From: Fratercula arctica
Taxonomy: Eukaryota; Chordata; Aves; Charadriiformes; Alcidae
NCBI GenBank assembly: GCA_947846985.1
Contig: CANTUZ010000001.1
Location: 171,468,447-171,532,446, forward strand
DNA: 64,000 bases
Direction: 5' to 3'
Position numbers and translations under genes: made by a program. A model generated the notes under the pieces. The model did no database searches. It was not told the origin of the DNA and worked only from the letters and a program-made list of their open reading frames with translations. This document shows, one piece after another, positions 12,801-24,800 of the stretch (its first letter is position 1; every line of letters starts with the position of its first letter).

Positions 12801-15800
12801 TTAAAAAACAATTAACCACTGTGAAAGTACTGTTGGTTGCAGAAGCAATACAGTTAACCCATTCATTTAAAAGAATAGGTATCTGTAGGTCACTAACAAG
12901 ACATTAACACAAATCATTTTTTGACATGCCACATTCATTTGGAGAGTAAACCAATGAAAATGTAGTCCAAAGGTAAAGTAATCATCATATCTGCAAAAAT
13001 TAGAAAATAGTAGCATTTGGAGATGGGGTGGAAGACAAAGAATAGTAATTAAAAATAGGATAAAAAAATATTTGTTAGTATTGCTGGTGAAAGTGCTCTA
13101 CAGGCAAGCAGAAGAAACCATACTTATCCCTGGGGATTATGCAAAATTTACCTTCAATACTAAAGCTACTCAAACGTTTGAATTGTTCTGAATCATCGTA
13201 CTTTGCCACTTTAACACCAGATGAGGTGAGAATGATGAAAAAGCCTTTTTTACTGTGCAGTTCAAAGGCGCTGAGCCCTGGACTCCAGAGGCCGTGGTGG
13301 TGGAAGAAGGTGGCTCGTCTCCGAAAGGAGGCACTTGCCTGCCACTGTTCCAACCCAACGGTTTCATTGTCATGTACGTATAGAAAGTAGTTTGGTCTTT
13401 CAGCAGATTCAAGGGAAACAAGAGAGAGTGCTTCCACAGAAGAAGAAAAAAAAATAGTAAGATTTTTCACTGAGAACAACTTAAAGGAGAGAATAAAATT
13501 GCTTTATTGGCTGTTAAGTCATTCCTTTTAAACAACTACTTTTCACAGAAAAATATTTCAGTTTTATGTTACTCAAAATATGTTAGAAATGCAGGGTCTA
13601 AAGGAGACGTCAAATAATCATATAATCCGGAGCCACCAGAGAGTTAATCAATTAGATCAAAACTACATTCAGCCTACTGCTACCAACCTTCAAAATAATT
13701 CATAAGCGGTTTCAAATTGGGACTTGCTCGAACTGGGAGTTTTTTCTCAAATTCAGACAAATGCTGTACCAAAATTTCATTCATAAATAACATCACACAA
13801 ATATTGTAAGAACATGCTTGACTTCACCTTGAGATCAGGCTTTTTTTACATACAGTCACATCCAGCAATACAGTAAGAAAAACTGCGGCTAAATCAAATA
13901 TTTGACCCTTTGTTTGCTCTACCTATGACAAAAATCAAAAGTGAAGAAAATTCTTTGAAAATTTAAGAACTTAAAAGAAGACTGACTTCATGTTTGATTT
14001 TCAACTTGAATAAAATCTTAAAGTGTCTTTAATCTAGAGGAATACTTTTTCATTCCTCACAGATATGAAAACTACCTGTGTATTGCACAGATATAATGGA
14101 TGTTTTACTTCCACTTTGTATCAGTTGGAGAATTGAAAGTCTGAATTAATTTTTCTGTACTTTCTCATTTCAAAATTATATCTAAAAACCTAATTTTTTC
14201 ACTGCAAAATTGTCAACTGTTTGTGAATATAGTTTCAAATTTTACTATGGAGACAGCCCTTCTCTTTGTTGATTTTTGAGGGATTTTTTCAACAAATTAA
14301 ATTCTGTGAGAAAGCAATGACAAAATCTGCATTGACTTAATTGGCACAAACCCAATAGATGTAAAGAAAGGAAAATATATACAGAAGGCAAAATATTTAA
14401 ACATATTTATTTGTAGTTCTATAGTTTGTATCAGTCTCTGATAAGTGAAAAATAGAGCTTAGGAATAGGTATTCACCTAAGAAACTTCCTTCTACATTGT
14501 ATGGAGATGCTGCGTACTAACAATGCAGGAGACAGATTGGTTGCACATTTTATATATAGTACACTGAAAATCACAAAAAAGAAGAAAAAATAAAGTAGAA
14601 GGGATTTTACAGGAGACAAAAATATCCTGCATTCACCATCAGTGTTGAGATTTGCTAGATACATGTGCAAAATTTCCCAGTTTCCAGTTATACAAAGTAA
14701 TTATTTTTTTTAACAAAGGAATTCAATTCACTTGTATTTTGCAATATTTCTAATATTTGAAAAGTCATCTTTAAATCTGGCAGTGAGGTTTTTCCAATAT
14801 TTAAAAAAAAAAAAATTAAAAAATCAGTATTCTTCCTCAGTTTTGAAATTGTCTGCTTCATCCTCCCTTATTCCAATAATTAAAAATATCTAGCCTATTT
14901 TAGGAGATTTAGAAGATGCAGCAAAAATCATTCATATAGTTTGAAATATATGTATTGCCATTAGCAAAATTGTTGAGAACACTTACATAAATCTTTGTCT
15001 TTGAAAAGACCTGGAGTTATCATGAAACTGAAAATTACATTTCCATATGCTCCGGTTCTAGGCAGGGGAAATATCCTTCTACTGGATACATTAGCTCCTA
15101 TAATTGTGTCATTCTCTCCATAACTTGACAAAACATATGGTCCTTCACCAAGACCTAAGGGAAGAAAAATCAAATAGAAAAAAAAAAAAATTTCTCCTTG
15201 CACAACATACAAAACGTAAGTCTTATTTCATATTGCCTTAGATATTTCACCATACCTGGAATCAAATAAATTTGGAACTACAGCTCAATACCTCAAGGTA
15301 TTATGCTGGTGTAGGTCTGTACCTATCTGTTTAATGTACTCCCTTATTCTTTGCTTGCTGTCCAGAATACAATGGATACAAAGTGATCACAAAAAAGTGA
15401 CTTACTTTGGCTGTACTCACAAGTGTCTGGCTATCCTCACTAAATGACCTGTACAAGCAAGCAACCTGGGCTGCTTTTTTATGGTGTTTAGTCTTTTACG
15501 TGTCCTTATTTCTATACTTCAAAAGACCAACAGACCAACTTTAGTAGTATTCCCTAAATAGACACTGAAGCTACTCTAAGATCTAGAAGGCAATTCCCCC
15601 CCCCCCAAAAAAAAAAAAAAAAACAAACCAGATTTCAAATGATAAAGTTGTAATTCGACTTTTGGGAGCAATATTGCTTAAGCAGTTGCCTAGTTCATCC
15701 TCTCCCACAAACCACTTGCTTCTTCCCGGCTACTGCCCCATTTATAATGCCATCCTAAGTGCTTCAGCAGTGAAGTGATCCAGCTGAAAAATAACCAGCA

Positions 15801-18800
15801 AATTTTTCCAGACCGGTTCACCACATCATCATTCAAAAGCTCATGCCAATATAACGGTGACAACAGCTTCAACTGGTACCACTGGCAAAACGGTGCTGGC
15901 CTAACCATGCCCAGCAGCAAACCCCTGGAGCTGTTACTACTGGGTTGGAAAGGCTCACAGGGATACAGCCAGATAAAACAGCATCCCTCTTTGTCACTGT
16001 ATCTCACTGAAAGAACCAAGAGCAGCATACTTCTAAAACCTTACCTTGTGAGTAATAAACAGAATGTGTAAGTTCTGTGAAAGCTTTTAGTCCTAACTGA
16101 ACCCCTTCCCCAGCCTAAGGCAACTCATTTCAAATACAACTCTTCCAAGAGGGAAGGGATTTTCATAATTATGAGATTTGTCTCAGCTAGAAGTTAAACA
16201 TCAATTTCTGAAGAAAACTGCATGAAAATAACTACCGTTTTTATATGGAAACTATACTGGACCTCATAGGCACATGAAGCCCACAACCTTGCAACAAAAT
16301 GACCACATTTAAAGCAGTGATGAGGCAATTTATCTTAAAAAGACACATTCTAAATCATTGGATGTTTATCCCTACATATTAATAGATATTTTGCCTATGA
16401 CTTGAGCAAAAGCAGGACCGAGCTGTAACTGATAAAGTTTCCACAAAGATTCAGCAGTTTGACATCATGCAGAGCAAAAAAGAATGAGAGGAGGAGCCAT
16501 CCTAGTCCCAAAAGATATTTTGCTGGCACTTGGTGGTGGAAATAACACCATTCTTGACTTCAACCCAGTAGGTAGCGAAGCACCAAAAAGCCACTCACTC
16601 ATTCCCTCCCAAGTGGGATGGGAATTGGAGGGGAAGAACTGAAAATACTCGTGGGTTGAGATAAAGACAGTTTAATAAGGAGAAGAAGAAGAAAAAAGAA
16701 AAAAAAAAAAAAAGGAAAACAAAACCAAGAAAAGTGATGCAAAAACCCTCAATTGCTCATCATCAGCTGACCCCAAGCAATGCCAGCCCCAGCAAACTTC
16801 CCCTCCAGTTTTTATTGCTGAGCACAACATCATATATTCTGCAATGTCCCTTTGGTCAGTTGGGGTCAGCTGTCCCACCTGTGTCCCCTCCCAACTTCCT
16901 GCACATCCCCAGCCTACTCGCTGGTGGGACAGTGTGAGAAACTGAAAAGGCCTTGACGCTGTGTAAGCGGTAGCTAATCTGGGTGTGTTATCAACACTGG
17001 TTTTGTCACAAATACAAAACATAGCCCCATACAAGTTACTATGAAGAAAATTAACTCTATACCAGCCCAAACCAGTACACATTACTACTTTTTAAAGAAG
17101 AGAAAATTCCCTATTGCAAGGAAATTATGGAAAGTCAGCTATATCCAGCAGGATCTACAAGCTGCTACTGTGCTAGGCTAGACTTCTTGGGGGAGAAAAA
17201 AAAAAATCATATACTGTGTGATGCTCATTATAGGATGCAAGTCGCTAAAAAGATGTATCAAAAGTCACATTCATTTCATTGCATTTAGTCAAGTTTCCTT
17301 TCCTTTTTAATATCTTGTTCCCCACAAAATACATGCACAGTATCCAAATCCAAGAAGGGATGCCACAGGAATTTAGTTTATTAAATGAATACCACTCTCA
17401 TTCTAATGAAGTGTTCTTTACAGTACAGTATTTGTGAGACTTGCGCATAAAATCCTATAACGTATCAATTTCAAAATATAATAGGTCCCAGTTCTGAAAT
17501 TTACAGTACAAACACAAGCTAACATCTTTCTAGAGCTTCTTCATGACTGCCAAGATACGCTGCATGGCACATTAATCCACCCCCACATTGAATATGACGA
17601 GGTTGTTAATTGAGACATTAGGGAATACTTAAGATCATTCAACACAGCTGCGCTACTGACCTTCACCCATTAAAAATAGAAGCAATGTTAAAACTACATA
17701 CACCAAGTCAAAGAAAAAGCCCATCAATTAATTCAATTGAGTTTTTAATTGAACCAAAGGAATCTCTTTTATATGTCAATGTAAGAAGGAAAAATAAAAC
17801 AAAGCAAGACACTTCAGAATGAAAACCTAAAAGATAATTGCATAATGTGAAAAATCTTTGTAAAATTTATAAGTCTTTTTAATTTTTTTCCAAAAATCAT
17901 ACCAAATTAATTATTACTCTGATTAATCTTAACCCAGTAACATCAGAGATGCATTATATCCACATCATTCGTTTTTGGGGGAAAGGACTTGAGTTTCCCT
18001 GTGCCAAAGGCAGTTAGTTCAGTGAGGTGAAAATTTAAGTGTTAATAACCATGTATAACCTTGTAAGATGAACACTAATGTGTTGGTATTTGAATCCGTT
18101 ACTAATGTAGGATTTCCTGTGTTTATACAGGAGAAATCTCAAGTAATACATGAGATATTGCACAGAAAAACAGTATTTTTAGATAACTGTAGCAGAACAG
18201 GAGAGAAGATAAAGTCAGTATAATGGCATAATGATACTAAATAGGCAAGGAATATGTGGCAAATGGACATAAATACTCCAGGTTTGTAAAAATCACCTCT
18301 CCTTTCTAATGGATTTGAAGGTCCAGTGAGCTTGAGGGATTGTGACTATGCAATCCTACCCTAGGGAATGGGGAGAATGGAAAAGAAGATAACCTCCAAC
18401 ACTGCTGCAGCTGACAGAGATTCTCCTCAGCAAAGGCTTTTATTTGCAGCGTGTGCTGTATCATGTTTCATCTGAGATGCCAGATGTGTCATTTTGCTTG
18501 CAAATATGGTATTTGTTTCCATGCCACAACTATCCCTGGACATAGAGCAGAAAGACTCATGGGGACTTGCTCTGCTAACTTGCTGAGCTCACTAAACTCA
18601 CATACCCAAATCAGCAGTTAAAAAAAAAAACAAAAAACCAACCAACCAAAAAAATTTATTCTAACTCATGAAAGAAGTTACCAAACTGTATTTTCCCCCA
18701 GGGCTAGTTTGAGTGAACTGATATAAGAACATAAGAACAGCATCGCTTGCTGGTTTTTGTTTTTAAAAGAGAAACAAAATAAGTAGGGGAGAGAGAGATA

Positions 18801-21800
18801 AATATCTCAAAATAGTGCCGTACAGAAAGAAAGATGATAGAATAGTATGTCAAAGATGTCTTCCATATTCTAGAGTGGTCAAAGTAGGATGTGGGGTTTT
18901 TTAAGTCAATGGCTTATCTGTGACTAAATGCTTTATAAAAACAGATTCTATATTGGAACCAAGGAATACAGATTTGTTTGTACAAATGCTAGTACAAATG
19001 TACAAAAAATGTACAAATGTATGTACAGCTAGCACATAGCTAGCTGGTATGCTAGAAAACATGAGGAACAAGTGTATTCAGCAAGGTATATAAATAGGAG
19101 GACGCATGGAAGACAGTAATATCAAATACTACATACCTTGATTGTAATATTCACAGTCATAAGCTAAAAGAAAAAGAAAACAAGCACATTATTATTAGAA
19201 AGTAACAGTAGAGTCACTGCATATCTGCATCGTAAAAATGTAAAATTAATTTCCATCAGGGTAAGTTTAATTTTCTGTAATATATTTCAATTAGTGACTT
19301 TATTTCCTTTGGCTTTTATTCAGTAACATACAGCTGTATTTAAATAGATGCACCAGGACAACAGATCCGAAGCGGGAATTATTTTATAGCTGAGAACTCT
19401 TCTCACTGTCAATGAAAAGTAGAATGGACTGAATCTCTTTGCAGCCCCCCACCCAATGCTGGATGTACCCCAGATCTGGTATACCAGTGCCTTTCCAACA
19501 GCCTCCACGCTGGCATACCCTGAGCACAGCCAATCCTCTTGAGTAAGACAGCAAATTTTGATGTATAAGACTAACAGCTAATACAAAGACAATTTGAAAA
19601 ATGTGAAGAGGCACATTTATAATCCACCTGCTTCAGTCATATTTGTACTGGGCAGCGAAAGGCCAAAGATGCCCCAGATGAGCTCCGGTGTGAGGCCGGC
19701 ACAGGTACCTACCACAGAGGGAAGGAGATCGCCAGTGAATCGCTGCTCCCTGCTGGCAGCATTTGTGGGCATAAGCAGCAATACTGGTACACAAGCACTC
19801 GCAGTCTCCGCCAAGATTGCAGTTGCATGTATCTGTGTGACAATTTTTGACAAAAGAAGTCACATCAATCTGGAAAAGAAAAAAGAAAAAAGAAAGAAAA
19901 AAAAAAGAGGGCTGCTGATTCAATTGAATGAGCTGTACAAATTCCTATTGCTCCATTTTCAGCAGGAGTGCTACCTCTGGATTGTCTGAAATAATTTAAC
20001 ACAAAAATAAGGTTTTTCTTAAGTTTGGGTGCATTCCTATACAAAAAGTATACTTCGAATGATCAGCTTGCACCTACATTACAAACCAAGAGAAAACTTT
20101 CATTCAGTGACTATTAACAAGTGTGTCTGTCCACACACTTGCTGTTCATTGATTTTGGAGAGTATATTGAAGCTGGCAGTTCTGTGTTTTTATAAGTCAA
20201 ATGCTGCCATCTGTAGTCATCCTGTCAGTTTGGCATGAACAACAACAAAGAGCTGCAGCTCTGATTATCAAGTAATTGAAATAATAATTTGCAGAGGGGT
20301 TTTTGGTCAGGGAAAGAAAGCTTGAGCACACTGGTGACGTTTTACAGAAAAATATTTCTGCACTTACCAAGATTTTAGTATACTTTGCCTGCAAACCTTC
20401 ATTAGATCAGAAATCCACTTTCCCACTCTAAAATCCTATCACATTATTTCATGGCTTTACATGATACAATATTTCTTAGGTTGTAGTCGTCATCTTTGTA
20501 ACGTTAAGCGATGTTTCTAAAACAGTGTTCTTACTCAACACATGGAATGTTTAAAGCAATGCTTTTCTTTGGTTTAGACTCATTTTTAGACTCTGGTCTA
20601 GCTCAGTTGTAAAGCACTCAAATGGCACACGTCAGTTTACAGAAATACCATCACAGTAACAAAGCAGCACTTATCTAACATGGAGACGGCTTTTCAGCTG
20701 GCACTTGCTAGAAGCTGGCAGGGATATGAAGACTTTCTGTCTTCAGTGGAGAGAGATGCCATTTTGCTTTCATTCTTTTTCTTATTTTGAAAACAGGGAT
20801 ACCACTGGAGGGGGAGGCACGAGTATTAGCTCCGTTGAAAATGGCTGTAATAACTTCACAAGAACCACCAAACAGCAGACTGGCTCCAAAGAGCAGAACC
20901 TGTCTCTCATGTCTGCAGGACAGCATCTCTCCATGGGTGAGCAACATCCCACAGTTGTGACAAACTGTGAGCCTCAGGTCAAAGCTGCTGCTGAGTTCAA
21001 GAGTTATGAGGAAGACGTTTTTTTCCTATGAGTGTCAAGGCTTCTCAACCCCTGCTGAGTTCAGCACTCAGCCAGGCAACTGCAATCCATCAGTCACTGC
21101 CAACCACAGATGCAAGATTTTGTCTCCCTGAAAATGGGGTTTTCCAGCCTCAGCTGAACTCTGAGGCCGCCTGTCCCATGGGCAGGAGCTTGCCTCCATG
21201 CACAGCAGGACACTCCACCCCTTGCACAGCAGGAACGACTGGAAGAGCACTGCTCCAAGAATGTCCTCAAACCCACATCTACACTTTCTGTTCCTTCCAT
21301 GCCCACAGTGTCAGTCTCTGCTTGGGCTTTTTCCCTTGGTACCGAGTTCCCCACCCGTGCAGTCAGCTGCAGATATCCTTGTAGAAGGTCACTTTACATT
21401 ACATTTGTAAGAGCCATATTCTCACACGCTGATGAGTAGGTTGTAAAAACACCTGAAAGATGTTTTCTTTACAGGGTGTCCCATACAGGATGGATGTGTG
21501 CATATGAAAATACTTGACAACTAATTGAATGTCATGCTTTGTACCTGACATGCATTTTTTAATATAATTATGCTAAATTTTTGGCATAATGTTTGCAAAT
21601 TTTAATCACAACAGGGATAAGATATAGAAAATGAATGTTCAAGAGAAAACATTTTTTTTATGGGTTATTATAATACAGCTCCTTAAAAACTTCCAAAAGT
21701 TCCATTTTTATTTATTACTTTCCACTTTGAAAATGCACTCATCACTATGTTCTCAGGCACATGCTCAAAAAATTCTTTACATACTAACTAAAGGCAACAT

Positions 21801-24800
21801 TAGTAAATCTCTCTAACCATGTTGATATCAACCTTCAGTCTTGAAAGTCAGGAGGCTCAGTTGGGACATCTAATGATCTCATTTAGTATTAACAGTCATA
21901 AAGAAAATAAGAGACTGAGACAAAACGTCATAGTGGTTCTTGCTTGCACAGGTGTAAAGAAGCACTTTCAATAACTAAATACCCGTGGGAGGCTAAAATC
22001 AGAAATTAGAAAAAATGTATAGAGCATGTCTTGTGTTGATAAAGAGTGCACTAAAATTGAATGAAAGATTCCCACACAAGCTATTGTTGTCCCCATCTTG
22101 CCTAGACTGAACTTAAGGACTTTCTTGTAACTCAAGTCCCAGGCTCCTCAGCCAGGTATTGGGACAATGAGGACACCATAGCTCAGAGTTTTGATAAAAA
22201 GCCGATGATAAGCTGTCAGCCAATTAAAAATACTGATAGATCTGAGGCCGAAAGCTCACTCTCATATTTCTGCCTATATTGAGCAGGACAGTTAACAAAA
22301 TAAAACCATTGGAGATGAGCTGTAGGCATATTACACAAATGCTTATTTTGGAATCCTGCAATATACACAAAAGCCTTAAAAATTAAGTTACCTATATAAA
22401 TAAAAGATATAAATAAAACCTAAAGAGAACAAAATGTTGATTATCCAGTCTACTAATTCATGGCTCCCAGTTATCACTATTATGTTTAGGCTCCAGTCTT
22501 GAGAGGAGCAAGGAGCTCTGCACAAACATAGCCCACCCACATAGAAGTACTTGCAGGGCTCTACTCCATATCCTCCACGGCATTCAGACTGAGGGGAATG
22601 GCAAGAAGAAATTAATTACTGGAATTTTAATATTTTTCTACATGAGAGCACATCTTGGATATTTAATAAACTTACCACATTGCGACAAGGTGCAAAAACA
22701 TCACTGTATAAAATTGAGCATTCCTTTTTGGCGTAAGGGAACTTGCTCTGATGTACCTCACATGGTCTCAGTGTTTCATTTGGGCTCTTGCACTTAAAAA
22801 CAAGCAAAAATACCACAAACGTTTTATACGGAGGTGTGTTTACCATGGACTCAGGTACACTGTACCTGCATACTCAGAAAACAAACGAATGTTTAAATGC
22901 TATTTTCTTCATCTTCCCCTTTCACTGACTTGTTGTTATAATTGAAAACATTTGCACAAAAAAGAATCTTTGTGTTTTGTTCTGAAGTTCTGAAGTGTTC
23001 CTGCTGTCTGCTCAGCGCATAAAGACAAAATGTTTTCTTTGTGACACATTATAATCATTACCAGAGCAACCAACTGTAACATCACAAACAAATACATGGT
23101 CCAAATCCATCCCTGGTGGTTTTGCACTGACTTTAAATGGAGTCACACTACAGATGGCTTTAGCCCTGTAAGTTCAAATAAAGAAGCAGCGGTAGGAAGA
23201 GAGCAACCCATAAAAAGAAAAATAGAGTCAAAGATCATCATGATAACTCAAAAATGGCTGATATAATTCCCTCTCTTAAAGTCTCTCTTCAAGAAGAAAA
23301 ACAAATGAACAGAAAGATATAAGAAAAGGACATTCAGCTCAGAAAACACAAGCTCATCTAAAACCATACTCTCTTGCAGGGAAGCAGGGAAGCCCAGGAG
23401 GGGGTAATGATAGATCCATAGGCAGCACTGGAGTGTCCCAATGCAGCCCAAGCCACAGTGCAGTTGCCCACCTATGCTGCTCTCCTGTGCGGATGCTTGG
23501 ATGCCAACATGGGGGGACATGCTGCCACTCCCAGGAGAGAGAAACCCTGGAAGCATCTCATGCTTCGTGGTGCCAATGCAAGCACGTTTGCCAGTAGCAG
23601 AGTTGGGTTCTAGGCCTCCAGCTGTCAAACACTCCTTTACAGCATTTAGATTTTGCCAAAATAGATTACCTGGATACATCTCTATGAAGGCCAAAGGTCC
23701 TTTCTGAAAAAAATCCCTAACACCTACTGCAGAGGCAGATGAAGTGTCAAGTCTGGCTGAGCACAGGCTGCCTGAGAGGCGAATGTTGAACTCGGATCCT
23801 GAGTGCTCTGGCAGCCACAGAAATCAGAAGATTACATGAGATTTTACAAAAAATATACATACATATATATATATACATGGCCACAAAAAGGCAAGTGCAA
23901 GTTTGGGCTGCATAAACAAAGGTATAACATCCTAGAAGTTAATGTGCTATGCAAACACTACACACTTTTTTAAAGCAGACACTGAACTGATAAATTGGAA
24001 AAGAAAATTCATACACTTCATACAAAGTCTTTACACATTTCTTTATGTACCACCTTCTAGATGAGCAGTATAATCACCAACACTACACACTTGCCTGGTT
24101 TGCTCAAACAATTTGAACATTTTATGAAGAGTAAAATCGAACCAATGGGAGCTACTGAGGGAGAGAAGCTTCAAAATCTTTACTTTAGAGTGGAATAAGT
24201 ATAATATTCTTTCATGAGGTGAGAGGTTTTGGTTCAATTTCCTGCTGTGAGTCAAGGAGAGAGCAGATTAAAAACTGGTTCTCACAGACATCCTAAGGGA
24301 GCGCTTTACAAATACTGATTTTTCAGGAGGTTCACAAGGCTTTAAAACATTTCATCTTCTCAATACAAATTAATAAAATACCTATTCTCCTGTGTTATAA
24401 AACACAGTTGTGATCATCCACTCTCTACACCCTCTTCCCTTCTCCTTAGAAACCAGGTTTCCATACTGGGTTGTGCTGTTCTGAGCCTTTTCTGTCTCAC
24501 CCCTTCACCGCCACTGCTTTGTCAGTTTGTTCTCTGTTTATAAACTGCAACTAAAAAAAAAAAAAAATCACTCATTTTTTTCCTCAGTGTTCAGAAAGAA
24601 ACCTTTTTCCAGACCATTTTTTCCAGCATTGAGATTCTATTTGCTTTCAAGATCCTGATGCCTCCTCCAACACCAGCGGAAGTTGTTCTTTTTAAAATTG
24701 GGCAGAATCCAAAATATCAGAAGCAATGGAAATAAATTTTTAGAAAATTGAAATACAGACAGCTATGATAATTATCTCATATAGGGAAAAATTTATTCTT

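Larger units (their letters stand above)
15155..19136 (-). other. Intron E23/E24
   Basis: 4.0 kb. It holds the C/A homopolymer junction, the probable ERV solo LTR (16,580-17,079), an A/C-rich run near 18,619-18,652 and the TACAAATG cluster. The segment 15,690-16,070 is less AT-rich but shows no recognisable coding. Confidence 0.7.

Noticed and set aside
13139..13390. Plus-strand 83-codon frame over the AbfB exon
   Set aside because: Antisense shadow of E25.
15690..16071. Overlapping open frames at 15.7-16.1 kb as an exon
   Set aside because: No otogelin-like Cys pattern; E23 and E24 already join in phase without it.
20705..21384. Two overlapping plus-strand open frames with a 4-bp stop/start overlap
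   Set aside because: No domain, no ribosomal or splice context, and GC-rich intron DNA often stays open by chance.
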